In this document: in pieces, positions 10,078 to 20,282 of the stretch
Position numbering within the stretch: the first letter of the stretch is position 1
How the letters are laid out: every line of letters begins with the position of its first letter
DNA from: Micropterix aruncella
Taxonomy: Eukaryota; Arthropoda; Insecta; Lepidoptera; Micropterigidae
Direction: 5' to 3'
Length of the DNA: 64,000 nucleotides
NCBI GenBank assembly: GCA_944548615.1
Contig: OX155963.1
Coordinates: forward strand, 32,705,415-32,769,414
The notes under the pieces: generated by a model
What the model was told of the DNA's origin: nothing
The model's database searches: none
The model's input: only the letters and a program-made list of their open reading frames with translations
Made by a program: the position numbers and the translations under genes

Positions 10078-10580
10078 AATCATAATCATAATCATAAGTT
10101 TTTTATTCAAAATAGTACGAAATCGCAATTTTTGACGTCAATAATGCATACAAACATACATAAATGATATAAAAATTAAATTATTGTGACATTATAACAA
10201 ATTATTGTGACATATAACGTGATATAAATCATCAATGGTCTTGTCGTCTATATAATCATTTATTTTATAATAGCCCTTTGAGTACAACTTCTTCCTAATA
10301 AATGACTTAAATTGTATCACAGATAAATTTTGCATGTTTTCTGGGACTTTATTATAGAAGCGTATACATTGCCATTTGAATGATTTTGTGGTTTTGGAAA
10401 GTGGACTTTTATGGTCAGCAAGTTTATTTTTATTTCTGGTATTGACACCATGCCTATCAGAGTTTTTTAAAAACAGTTCTTTTTTATGCACACACATTAA
10501 GTTTTCATAGATGTAATGAGAAGTTATTATTCTTATGCTATATATTTTTATTATTCTTTTGTGTAGCCACTCTAACAAAT
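10078..10580 (-). pseudogene. LINE C-terminal fragment (jockey-like), reverse
   Basis: The minus frame ends with a stop at 10192-10194 and is open up to about 10578. It reads RIIKIYSIRIITSHYIYENL, then GVNTRNKNKLADHKSP and CIRFYNKVPENMQNL, and finishes YYKINDYIDDK. The N-T-R-N-K and F-Y-N-x-[VL]-P-E-N blocks match the C-terminal domain of the LINE at 3-533. The 3' UTR runs leftwards to a (TTATGA)n tail at about 10078-10102. It is severely 5'-truncated and not functional. Confidence 0.75.
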
Positions 10581-10584
10581 TATA

Positions 10585-10695
10585 TTACAAAACTTAAGCT
10601 ATAGGTTAGCTGACAGACATTTCCGCAGGGCAATAAGCTTGCCTTTTTTGTTTTGAAATAAAGTTTTTTTATTATTATTTTTATTATTATTATAT
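10585..10695 (+). repeat. LINE 3' end fragment
   Basis: AAGCTATAGGTTAGCTGACA, GGGCAATAAGCTTGCC, GAAATAAAG and an ATT-rich tail form a short 3' UTR copy. The same blocks are seen in reverse at 50049-50190. Its head abuts the 5' end of the reverse LINE before it. Confidence 0.55.
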
Positions 10696-11245
10696 GCATA
10701 TTCATATTTTAGCATTCTATCATAAAGTCATTTTTAAATGATTAATTTAACACGCAGCAACGCACCGATAATCTCAATTAATTGTAATATGTATAGGTAG
10801 ATCAAGATCCAGATTACGATGTAAATCAGTCTTTCGCGATCTTCTTACACGACGAGGAGATCGCATCTATTGTTTAATGTGCTGTAACATAGTACAAATA
10901 TTTTTGTAGACAGATCAGTGGGAAGGGTCATAGCTCTCCTTAATTCCTTACTCACTAAAATAGGCATCTTTTGTATATCCCTTTGGCAGTTAAAAAGGTA
11001 ACTCCTTGCTATCTCATGTATATAATAATCTTTGTTTTAATTAGTTTTATGTTTTTTTTTACAATGTTAGCATTAGTTTACTTATGTAAGTCAGTTATTA
11101 TGGACGTGCACTCTAGAGGCGAATTGGATTCATCTGTATTACTGTTGCATAATATTTGAAACAAATAAATAAATTAAAAAAAAACAAAGTGAGCAATAAC
11201 GCCCCCTTGTGGGCACTGGCGGCTTCCGGGGGGCGGTAGAAGGAA
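10696..11245. other. no supported gene
   Basis: A+T-rich. A 62-codon frame at 10971-11159 has hydrophobic runs but no homology I recognise, and ends at an A-rich AATAAATAAATT stretch near 11164-11185. Confidence 0.4.
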
Positions 11246-11566
11246 CAACAACAACAATCGAGGAATTAGACATTTAGTTCAAGAATGGTTTCTTCGAATG
11301 TTGGCAACAGTTGCCAATCCTGCAATTGTACACTGGATTATGGTCGATTGTTCAACAATATCTGATGGCAATCCCATCGTCATATTTGTCCGAACGTAGA
11401 TTTAGTGCTGTAGCAACGTTAGGAACGTTGCTACAGCACTAAATCTACTAAAAACATAAATCGGTTGCATGTTACTGAACGTGGGAACTTACGGCTGTTT
11501 TTAAGTAAATTCAAGCCAGATAATAACAAACTCGTTGAAGTGCATAAGATTCATCCTTCATATTAG
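11246..11566 (+). pseudogene. hAT transposase C-terminus, split by a palindrome
   Basis: Bases 11338-11420 read LWSIVQQYLMAIPSSYLSERRFSAVATL in parts; the block SSYLSERRFSAV matches the S-x-x-x-E-R-x-F-S hallmark of the hAT dimerisation domain (ZBED/SCAND3-like transposases). After 11448 the same protein resumes: NINRLHVTERGNLRLFLSKF and then KPDNNKLVEVHKIHPSY with a stop at 11564-11566. Between the halves is an inverted copy of the preceding 25 bases. No DDE catalytic part or terminal repeats were found, so only the 3' end of a dead element remains. Confidence 0.75.
11396..11448. repeat. perfect 25-bp palindrome inside the hAT frame
   Basis: Left arm 11396-11420 and right arm 11424-11448 are perfectly complementary around a 3-base centre (AGG). 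The left arm is hAT coding sequence (F-S-A-V-A-T-L), so the right arm is a newly made inverted copy. Confidence 0.9.
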
Positions 11567-11597
11567 GTAAGTTTTAAATTCAAAGCGTCCTCATAAA

Positions 11598-11939
11598 TAT
11601 AAAATCGAAGACTATGGCGGTTGTTTCATATTATAAATAGGATAAAAAACGACGGCGGGAACATCTTAAAATCGAACGCCGAACGCAAAGACGTAAAACA
11701 GGATATACAAGGAGTGTTGTGTGCAAGAAGGATTTTCAAAATTCCAGCGCTCCGAGCCCGCCCCCCCCCCCCCCACCACGTTATAACCTACGCAGTGGCG
11801 GAAGCTGTATGCGGCCTACCCGCAAAACAACAGATTGACAGCTCTTCAGTCTACCCTGGACAACGGCGGCTGCAACGTCACCGAAACGTCGGATGCTACA
11901 AATTTCACGCTGTAAATTCGTTTTCTATCCTATTTATAA
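11598..11939 (+). mobile_element. short Penelope-like (?) element, copy 1
   Basis: The flanks CGTCCTCATAAA (11586-11597) and CGTTCTCATAAA (11940-11951) form a 12-bp duplication with one mismatch. The element starts AAATCGAAGACTATGGCGG after TAT, has TTATAAATAGGAT near its left end and its inverted form ATCCTATTTATAA at its right end. It includes GGCTGCAACGTCACCGAAAC followed by GTCGG. It shares both ends with 45719-45937. Duplications of 12 bp and inverted terminal structures fit Penelope-like elements, but no protein domain proves this. A poly-C run lies at 11761-11775. Confidence 0.55.
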
Positions 11940-11951
11940 CGTTCTCATAAA

Positions 11952-12368
11952 GTTCATAAAATTCCTTTAAATATGAGTTTGAGTTGCTTTAATGAGATAT
12001 TCTACTTTGAACTCCGAAATACGATATAGACCATAACCTATCTATCCTATCCATATCATATGGCACATTTATGAACAATATTTGCAATAGCTGCTTTTAT
12101 TATGCGCAACAGATGCTTTGTTTTGGGGGCTCTAGTTTTTTTGATCCACAAAAAAACAATTGGTTGAAGATTTTTTTTTGACTAGGTTGAGATTTTTTTT
12201 ATTGAAATAACAATAAATTAAAAATATTCGCAACGCCTTTAAAGTATTCATCAACCTTATGACTTATACATTGATACTAGGATATGTTATTTTAAATATC
12301 TGCATCTGAGTCTGAAAATAATATTTCTCTGTATATTTACATATTATAGTAAATCATATAGGCGATTA
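11952..12368. other. no recognised feature
   Basis: A+T-rich DNA with homopolymer runs of T. Nothing coding or repeated within the window is seen. Confidence 0.4.
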
Positions 12369-12372
12369 TTAA

Positions 12373-13093
12373 GAGCCGTATTACAAAATAGCGTAGGTAT
12401 TCTTTTAAAATGAGTTGAAAAAATGAACGCATTTTTTTTGGATGTAACTATAAAAGATAGGATAAATAAATAAATAAATAAATAAATAACTATTCAACCC
12501 TGGGAGAAAAACCGCGGCACTGAGCGCTCTTCTCTTGCGCAAGCAAATATATACACAATTTCTAATTGTTTTTTGCAGTGTTTTCTCCTTTCTAATGACA
12601 ATAATTTATATTATGTCGTATTGCTAAAAGAGTGAACTTTAATATAGTATAAGTATTATATAAGAATCTTATTTTATTTCTGAGAAAATTAGAATGATAC
12701 AGGAAGATTTTTTTTAAATTTTGTGTAATTGTAAGTAATGTATACCTTGGATATGTGGTCAAAAAACGAAAAAATAAAGCCGTAGTGTACATCAAGAATA
12801 CATGACGGACATAAAAAAAAATAGTATACGGTTTTCGTTGTAGTGATATTACTGTATTAAGGAGCTCAAAGTTTGCCTTCCGAGCGTTTTACGAATAACG
12901 ACTTTCGGAAAATGGGCTGAATAAGTAAATAATATTCGTTACATCTAAAATTAAAGGCCGCTATGGTCAACATCAAGAAATGGTCCAGGTAATTCAGTAA
13001 TTAAAGTTTGTAGAAATCTCTTTATTTCTTGGAATTAGAACGCCAAAAATCCACTTTTCTTGCCTTTCTGGAAAAAAATATGTGATACGGCTC
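12373..13093 (+). mobile_element. 720-bp TTAA-flanked non-autonomous DNA transposon, copy 1
   Basis: TTAA at 12369-12372 and 13094-13097 flank the element. The ends GAGCCGTATTACA and TGTGATACGGCTC form imperfect terminal inverted repeats of about 13 bp. Two more copies of almost identical sequence lie at 57188-57907 and 62184-62903 in the same orientation. No shared long frame exists. An internal (AAAT)n array is at 12462-12488. TTAA duplication is the mark of piggyBac-type insertion, although the GAGCC end is not the usual CCC start, so the superfamily is inference. Confidence 0.8.
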
Positions 13094-13097
13094 TTAA

Positions 13098-13680
13098 GTA
13101 AAACTGAACCCACATGAAATATTATACCTTTATCAAATCTTCGTGTAACATTTCTTGTGAAACAGTTGTAAATATGCATTTTATTTTGATTATGGAGTGT
13201 AATTTTTAGGATGGTATCTGTCCTTAATCTGACCAGATTAAATAGTCGGTAAAAAACTGCAGCGATACCGGCTCTTCGTATCGCTGGGGCATCTTCTATG
13301 ATAAATGATAGTCGCGCGTGGAGGGATTCGTCGGCATTAGGGACTAGTCCCTCGGCGCAGCGAAATTGGTACATCCATTACCCTTTATTGCCCCAATTGT
13401 GGGCCATTCCGGGACCAGGGCGACAATTGCCCCTCTTAAAAAACCATGACCCTGACGGGAGGAAATTTAAAAGAAGCGTTATTTACTACCGGTCGCCTGG
13501 ACAGCACTCGACCTGAGATACCTGAGAATATTTCGAGATATTTATGAGGTAATTCAGGTTTTCTTTTTAGATTTGTTTTATGTTACGGAGCAGAAATACT
13601 GAAATAGGTCAAGATAATGTTTACGCTGAATTTTCCAAACTTTGAATGAAGCCTTGATTCGAGGTTAGCCGATATATTAA
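13098..13680. other. no supported gene
   Basis: Between the 720-bp element and the MITE at 13687. A minus frame at 12994-13374 overlaps the end of the transposon and is not credible. The patch 13260-13510 is less A+T-rich, with GGGACTAGTCCC as a 12-bp perfect palindrome near 13340, but I recognise no protein. Confidence 0.35.
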
Positions 13681-13686
13681 CGTATA

Positions 13687-13914
13687 TACCGTGGAATTTA
13701 AATTGCGCACAGAACATTAAGGAGTGATTCTACCCGTTAAATAGATTACAATATATATTTTATATTTTTATTCGATAAAAAAAATAAAATAAAATAATAA
13801 AATACATACTTTATATTTTTTTTTCGGATGTATTTTTTTTGAGATCTATTTAACGGATTATAACGGGTTATAAATTTTTTAAAGCTTTTTGCGCAATTTA
13901 AATTCCACTGTGTA
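13687..13914. mobile_element. MITE with 19-bp perfect inverted ends
   Basis: GTGGAATTTAAATTGCGCA at 13691-13709 is perfectly inverted at 13890-13908. Second inner blocks (ACCCGTTAAATAGAT and ATCTATTTAACGGAT) are also inverted. TA dinucleotides flank both ends. The inside is A+T-rich with no coding. The size (~228 bp) and TA flanks fit a Tc1/mariner-type MITE. Confidence 0.75.
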
Positions 13915-14089
13915 TAATACCATTGATTATATATGATATTAGATTGCTCAACTCCATTATATATTTTCTCAACCCTTCTTCGTCGGAGAAATGCAGGTGG
14001 CGCTGATAGCACTGACAGCGAAACTAATAGCAATGTATATGGCCATCTATAATAACCTTGACAATCATTTATTTTTTATAATGGATTAA

Positions 14090-14335
14090 TTGATCATAAA
14101 ATACCCAATAATTTAACCAATGCTAACAATAAAAACATTCAATAATTAGTGTCACCTATCGCATTTTGTATATAGGTTAATTACATCAAAGAAATAATAT
14201 AAAGAGACATAATGCCATCTACTGGTCTATCTGGACATTAAAGTGCGTAATTATTATGTATTAAAACCTGTAAACCAAATGAAAAGTTAACATCTTTATG
14301 TACCTTAATAATATTAAAATAAAAAAACCTAATTC
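14090..14335 (-). repeat. dispersed repeat, inverted partner of 2088-2350
   Basis: The reverse complement aligns with 2088-2350 over most of its length (AAAGATG, TTTTCATTTGGT, GCACTTTAATGT and the block around GCGATAGGTGACACTAATTA). It has no coding content and no defined ends. Confidence 0.5.
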
Positions 14336-14537
14336 AAAATTTAAACCTAATTCAAAATAATTCAGGCCTGCAGATGCTCTTGTCGTTCTGTGTTAATAAC
14401 TTCGTGGTAGTTAATCTACGATTCGATGGAAAAACATGGGTGACAAACCTATTAACCTTATTAATATTAAGCTTATTAGTTAAATATCTTAGTAATAAAT
14501 ATTACATTTTTGTTTATTTTACTCTTGTTCAAAATTT

Positions 14538-14579
14538 AATTATCTTGATAGATACTACTCATTATCTATCAAGATAATT
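14538..14579. repeat. hairpin, 16-bp perfect arms
   Basis: AATTATCTTGATAGAT (14538-14553) is perfectly inverted at 14564-14579 around a 10-base loop. A direct doublet ATTACTTTCTxAAAAGT follows at 14586 and 14608. The role is unknown. Confidence 0.75.
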
Positions 14580-14639
14580 GACGCATTACTTTCTTAAAAG
14601 TCACCTATTACTTTCTCAAAAGTGACAAATTAAAGATGC

Positions 14640-15061
14640 TATCTCTGTTGCTAACACTAACCTAGATTGTTCTCCGCGTTTGTTTTAATTACACGATAAC
14701 TCATTGCGTACATTTGTCATATATGTTACGGCAATAATTGCTAATTTGTATTACATTCGCAGTTACTTTCAATAATGCTGCGTGATTTTTTACTCGTTCG
14801 TGTGCAGAGTCGGTATGCGCGTCTGTCATTTTCCACATCGTTTGCTTTGAAAGAAACATCGTTAAGTTTCATCGTCTGCGACGTGGAGGCATTCTAAACG
14901 TTATATGACACGACAGAGAGCAACAATCTAGCTTGGGATATCGTCCCGGCGAAATTTCCTGAAGTCAGTTTGGAAAGGAGGAGTTCGGCGCATATATCAT
15001 TTCAGGTGTCCCGGTATTTATATATTTACCAAAACATAATTTACAGACAATTCCAATTTCT
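14640..15061. other. no supported gene
   Basis: Moderate base composition between 14780 and 15010, with a short open frame from the ATG at 14970 that runs into the LINE at 15062. Its first ~30 codons have no recognised homology, so the frame is a chance fusion to LINE sequence. Confidence 0.35.
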
Positions 15062-15862
15062 TAATACCCCTTGCACAGCTAGACACATTCTAGCTGGCTG
15101 CAAGGTGGCCTTAGATCAAGGACGGTACACTTACCGCCATGGCAAAGTTCTCGCTGTTATTCGAGAGGTAATTAGTCTCTCAGTGGCTCGTGCCAACAAG
15201 GGTTTGACAGTATCCTCCAAACCCCCAATACAGTTTGTGCGGGATGGCTCTATAGTCAAAAAACATTTAACTACAAAACTTTCTCAATAATTGAGAAAGC
15301 TACAGATTGGATTCTGGAGGTTGATTCGGTCTCTAAGCAGTATTAATTTCCTGAAAGTCTCGGATGCACAGCCCTCCGTCCAGATATAATTCTTTACTCT
15401 CTATCTCAGAAGGTTATTGTAGAATTAACTGTTCCATGGGAATCAAATATCCCAAAAGACCACGAGTACAAATTAAATAAATACCATGATCTTGCAAATG
15501 CCGTAACCCGGAACGGCTTCACTGTTCACCTTCACGCGGTGGAAGTTGGCGCTCGTGGCCTGCCAGCTAAATCTCTATTTCACCTCTTTAAAGATCTTGG
15601 CCTTTCCAGAAAAATAATCAACTCTTTCTTAGAAAAAATATCTGAAACTGCGATTTGCGAATCTCAAATTCTATGGCTTCGAAGGGGGAGTAAATGGGTG
15701 GTAAGGTGAACGCTCATATGTGGCAAGACAGCTGTCCTAAACCTCCCACAGCCGGTTCGTAAGTCCGGAATCCACTGCTCACCCCCCAGAAGTGTAAAAA
15801 ATAGTATTATGATGGGCCCGACTCCGGTCGGTGAATTCCATGGCAGCTCCGTTTGTATTTAT
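15062..15862 (+). pseudogene. REL-type LINE C-terminus, copy 1 (5'-truncated, frameshifted)
   Basis: From 15066 it reads TPCTARHILAGCKVALDQGR, the second half of a C-x2-C-x-H-x-C knuckle, then a restriction-like endonuclease (REL) region with RPDIILYSLS and IVELTVPWES. There is a frameshift near 15290 and a stop codon after KQY near 15343; a 6-base loss sits near QKVIVEL. The protein stop is at about 15707-15709 and the 3' UTR runs to GGCAGCTCCGTTTGTATTTA near 15862. It is almost identical to the longer reverse copy at 16684-19215, so both come from one family. Confidence 0.8.
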
Positions 15863-15904
15863 TATTTATATTCTAGCTAGACAATATTATATACATATTC
15901 AATT

Positions 15905-16378
15905 ATTACAAGCTTTTATCTACCTTGCAATGTTTGTCAGTACTTTGTTTAGGTCAAATCTTGCAAGCTGATTTAAAACCACTTCCTCTTATCCTATGAA
16001 GTTGAAATTTTATTTGTTGGTTTAGTTTCGATGGCATTGCATTTCTATGATGAGCATGACCTGATTCTTCACCCAAGATAGGGTCTTGACGAGGGTACTC
16101 TTCCACGGTCAATAGCACAGACACACATTTTTTTTTACGCATTCAATTATGATAGCCCGTTCATAATTTTATCATGAAATGTCTGCTACACCCAGGGTCG
16201 GCCCCCGACGAGAGGACTATTCAACGGTCAACAGCACAGAAACAATTTTTTAAAATAAGCATATAATTATGATAGCTTGTTCTAAGTTTCACTGCGACAG
16301 AGCTGCTGCACCCAGGGTTGGCTCAACGTTCGACAGCACAGAATCGAAATTTTGTATACGCATTCAATTATGATAGAT
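15905..16378 (+). repeat. Helitron-like repeat with ~120-bp minisatellite, forward copy
   Basis: Matches the reverse complement of 4690-5150. After an unrepeated part with CTTGCAAGCTGATTTAAAAC come about three units of ~120 bp, each with CACCCAGGGT, CAACGGTCAA, CAGCACAGA and ATTCAATTATGATAG. The array continues at 19485-19665 after about 3.1 kb of inserted LINE sequence. Confidence 0.65.
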
Positions 16379-16683
16379 TATTTATTTATTTATTTATTGG
16401 TCCACAAAAAAAAATACACGTTAGCACCTAACATAGATTGTGTTGCTCCTAACTAGGCAGAGCCTGTTCTAAGGAGAACACCAATACAAATAATTATAAA
16501 CTACATAACTTCCAAAATAAAAATAAAAAAAAATAATCAAATCAAGTTAAAATGAAATTCTCACTGCACCAAAATAATGTTAGAACTATAAACAAGTAAT
16601 ACTAAATAATAGTGTATAATAATAATAATATATGATAAATAATCATTTATAATAATAACTAATAAATAAATAAATAAATAAAT
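16379..16683 (-). mobile_element. CR1-like LINE 3' UTR, left part of an interrupted copy
   Basis: On the minus strand it holds GTTCTCCTTAGAACAGGC, CTGCCTAGTTAGGAGC and an AATAAATAAATAAATAATC tail at its end, the family signature. The matching coding part lies at 19216-19484, so the LINE was opened by insertion of the REL-type LINE at 16684-19215. Confidence 0.65.
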
Positions 16684-19215
16684 ACAAACGGAGCTGCCAT
16701 GGAATTCACCGACCGGAGTCGGGCCCATCATAATACTATTTTTTTACACTTCTGGGGGGTGAGCAGTGGATTCCGGACTTACGAACCGGCTGTGGTAGGT
16801 TTAGGACAGCTGTCTTGCCACATGTGAGCGTTCACCTTGCCACCCATTCACTCCCCCTTCGAAGCCATAGAATTTGAGATGCGCAAATCGCAGTTTTAGA
16901 TAATTTTTCTAAGAAAGAGTTGATTATTTTTCTGGAAAGGCCAAGATCTTTAAAGAGGTGAAATAGAGATTTAGCTGGCAGGCCACGAGTGCCAACTTCC
17001 ACCGCGTGAAGGTGAACAGTGAAGCCGTTCCGGGTTACGGCATTTGCGAGATCATGGTATTTATTTAATTTGTACTCGTGGTCTTTTGGGATATTTGATT
17101 CCCATGGAACAGTTAATTCTACGATAAGAGCCACCTTCCGAGATAGAGAGTAAAGAGTTATATCTGGACGGAGGGCTGTGCATCCGAGACTTTCAGGGAA
17201 TTTATACTGCTTAGAGACCGAATCAACCTCCAGAATCCAATCTGTAGCTTTCTCAATTATTGAGAAAGGTTTTGTAGTTAAATGTTTTTTGCCTTTAGAG
17301 CCATCCCGCACAAACTGTATTGGGGGTTTGGAGGATACTGTCAAACCCTTGTTGGCACGAGCCACTGAGAGACTAATTACCTCGCGAATAACAGCGAGAA
17401 CTTTGTCATGGCGGTAAGTGTACCGTCCTTGATCTAAGGCCACCTTGCAGCCAGCTAGAATGTGTCTAGCTGTGCAAGGGGTATTGCTACAGAGGGGACA
17501 AGAACTATCCTCGGCAAAGCTCCAACGAGCGAGGTTACTGGGGTCTGGAAGTGTATGCTGAAAGGCATTCAAATAAAATTTCAGCATCTCTGGCGTCCAG
17601 TCATAGAGCATTACCTTCCAGTGCATTGGAGGCGGAACGCAAAAGTCCCCAATTGTTGTCCAATCATTCTGGCATTGAAGGCCAATAGCATGAGCCATAC
17701 TCTTGCTGTCGTAATCTCCCCGCTAAAGAGACTTCTTCAAGTCCACGTCGCTCGTGGTTGTACTGCCATACCCCAGACCAGTGCCATTCTGGCTGATTCC
17801 AGTAAGGAACTTTTTGTGGAAGTCTACGCGGGCTTGTAGATCATTTGAATCACTACGGCCACTTATTACGTGCTTCGATATTGCCGGATCTTTGGAATTA
17901 CACAGAATCGAATTTTTGGTTATTCTGGAGTTGGCGTAGAGCAGAGAGGGCAGTTTAAGCGCTAGCCCAAAATTTTGTTTGGACCTGAAGAGAGTCGAGG
18001 GGTCAGCTGGTTTGGCTAAGGACAGCCAGGATTTTAAACTAGCTGTCACCAGCGCATCTAGACGGGACAGTTGGGTTTTGGTAAAATCGTAAATAAGAAA
18101 GGGCCATGACAAATGTGACGTTAGATAATTGTCATAGATCCAGGCCTTACGAGGGCCAGAAATTAGCAAGGCATCTATTTTCGCCAGGCAACTTTTGAAA
18201 TGCTCTATAACATGATCGCCCGAGACGTCTTTTCCCTGATGGGTGATTTTTCTGCCGAGGAATTTGAAATGATTGTTTGGGTCTATAAGGGAGATATTAG
18301 AGCCCTTATAGACCAATTTGGGGTCATAGGATGTAAATTTTGTGCCCATGCGGGCGAGTCCAAGGCAAAAACATTTGGAGGGCTTCACTTTTATACAGCC
18401 TGACCAGTCGCAGAAAAGCTCCACTTTCTGTAATAGCAGGGAAAGCTGCTTGGGACTTCTGGTGATGAAAGTTAGGTCGTCGGCAAAAGCGAGGCACGAC
18501 GAGGTGTATTGGCCGTCTGTTTTAAAACGGTAGCCCCACTTCCTGTCAAACTGGGTCAGGCTTTCCAGCAGTATATTAAAAACTATATTAAAATCGTCGG
18601 GGAGAGGCAACAGCCCTGAAATAGTCCAATTGAATATGGTATAGAGCGGGTAGTCCATTCTTGCGTTTTAACATGGAAAGTCAGACAGTTGTAGTAGGAG
18701 GCTACAATGTCACGCACGACTGGTGGGAAGTTGTACCAGCGGAGTGCAAAGTGGAGGAGACTGTGTCGGACTGACCCAAAGGCATTCTCTAGGTCGAGCC
18801 AGCATACATTGATTTGGCGTTCGTGCTGTCTCGCATCCTTGATGGCAGCAGCCAGGAGAGAATTGTGCTCGAGGCAGCCCGAGACGCCACGCATGAAGCC
18901 TTTTTGAACTGATACTCCAAGGAACTCATTCCGGTGCATGAATTCGCTCATCCTCGTGTGGACTATGCTAAAAAAGATTTTGGCCACAGTGTCTGTGAGA
19001 GCAATGGGCCGAGCGTCCTTTGGTCCGGTGCAAACTGGGACCTTCGGAATTAAGATGACTGTCGCTCGGCCAAAATTCTGTGGGACTACACCGCTATTCC
19101 ATATATGTCGGAAGATGGATCCTAAATATTGCAGAAGGCAGGGGCACTTTTTATACACTAAGGAGGGAATACCATCGGGACCTGGAGTAGAGCCCGACGG
19201 CTTCCACACACTTTA
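16684..19215 (-). mobile_element. REL-type (R2/NeSL-like) LINE, long copy
   Basis: About 2.5 kb, 5'-truncated at the start of the reverse transcriptase. The 3' UTR (16684-16831) matches that of the copy at 15710-15862 to the same end, GGCAGCTCCGTTTGTATTTA. It lies inside a CR1-like LINE, whose parts flank it. Clear duplicated target bases are hard to define because both ends are in A+T-rich AAATAAATA sequence. Confidence 0.8.
16832..19209 (-). pseudogene. REL-type LINE polyprotein (RT, zinc knuckle, REL endonuclease), broken
   Basis: Three frame segments join into one protein. 19209-18583 has GSTPGPDGIPSL, DARPIALTDTVAKIF, VCWLDLENAFGSVRH (first Asp) and GLFQGCCLSP. A frameshift near 18600-18650 leads to 18658-17723 with LAFADDLTFI (catalytic pair) and FKFLGRKI. 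An in-frame TAG at 17723-17725 separates this from 17722-16832, which carries CPLC-x4-CTARHILAGC as the zinc knuckle, then RPDITLYSLS and LIVELTVPWESN as the PD...E core of a restriction-like endonuclease. Order RT, CCHC, REL is that of the R2/NeSL/Hero group, which nick specific targets; which clade applies is inference. Frameshift and nonsense codon make it inactive. Confidence 0.82.
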
Positions 19216-19484
19216 ACAATTAGTAAAAATACGTAAATAAAATAAATATATTTATTTTAAAATTGTGATGTATGTTTTCTCGGTCTCTCTCCTACCAAGT
19301 TTATAAACCATTACGTAAGGTAATATTTTTGTTGGTTGCTGCTAATTTCCAATATGTTCTCTTTACTCATGATATTAACCATTCTTGGAGCAAGAAAGCT
19401 GTAATGACGTTGTCCAAAAGACGTTAGACGTTTCGGCACTTCAAAGTTTCCCTTATAACGACCTGATCTATCCCTGTTTTCAGA
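19216..19484 (-). pseudogene. CR1-like LINE C-terminus, right part of interrupted copy
   Basis: The minus strand near 19330-19470 reads VPKRLTSFGQRHYSFLAPRM, matching VPRTRTTFGQRHFNFIAPRM of the LINE ending at 44495 and the copies at 23548 and 25502. The remainder of its 3' region continues at 16683-16379 beyond the REL-type LINE. It has been inserted into the minisatellite repeat (15905-16378 / 19485-19665). Confidence 0.7.
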
Positions 19485-19665
19485 TCGTTCTAAGTTTTAC
19501 CACAATAGGGCTGCTGTACCCAGGGTTGACTTTGAACGGGAAGACTCCTCAACGGTAAACAGCATAAACAAGAAAAACTAAATAGCATTCAATTATGATA
19601 GCCCGTTCTAAGTTCCACTATGACATGGCTGCTGTATCCAGTATTAGCTCGGGACAGAGCATTTT
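19485..19665 (+). repeat. Helitron-like minisatellite, continuation
   Basis: Begins GTTCTAAGTTTTACCACAAT and holds CACCCAGGG-like, CTCAACGGTAAACAGC and ATTCAATTATGATAGC blocks of the ~120-bp unit. It continues the array cut at 16378. Confidence 0.65.
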
Positions 19666-20282
19666 ATTAAAAGCTTGTGCTTATGGAAAAAGCTTTCACT
19701 TATGGAAAGTAACGACGATAGGACGAGTAACGACGTCTATATTTTATAGCAATAAATATTGATTTTCAATACAAAATCACGAAATTTGTAAAAAAAATCG
19801 GCCTCAGAGAGATCTATAAAAAAGTCGGCGTCGGCATAATATATCCAACTTTTATATTTAAGCTACAATTACTTCTTTTATGTATCAACAAAATAAGAAA
19901 AATAATAAGGCAGTGTTTGTTGAAGACATTAGCATTAATAAGAATTATAAGCAAAATAAAATAATCCATTATCGCGAGTGTTAAATAGAGATATAATTAG
20001 CAATTTATTGTATGTTTTTAGGTGTTATAGTTATAGAGTTATCTTGAAATTAGTGGTGCGTGCAAACACCTTGAAATACCTAGATCAGCGTACAGCGGAA
20101 GGCTGCGCGGGTGGCGAGAAACAAGACTCGCACGTCTAGGAGATAGGTAGCGAGCATCTGAGGGGGTTGTCTTGCACTACATATCAAAAGGTAGCGTCTA
20201 AAAAGGTGAATAAACGCCACCCACTTTAATTAATTAATCGATTCGAAACTTTACGCGAAGCGAAGCAGCAGGCAACAGCTAA
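19666..20282. other. no supported gene
   Basis: A+T-rich apart from 20060-20180. No frame above noise and no repeat partner within the window was seen. Confidence 0.4.

Noticed and set aside
11598..11939. Hammerhead ribozyme of a Penelope-like element
   Set aside because: A GAAAC core is present, but I found no CTGATGA partner in a suitable position.
14970..15290. 106-codon protein starting at 14970
   Set aside because: The first part has no homology and the rest is LINE sequence; a chance fusion at a truncation point.
16379..19484. Host gene with introns
   Set aside because: The separated coding blocks belong to two LINE families that are nested, not to exons; no splice logic is needed.
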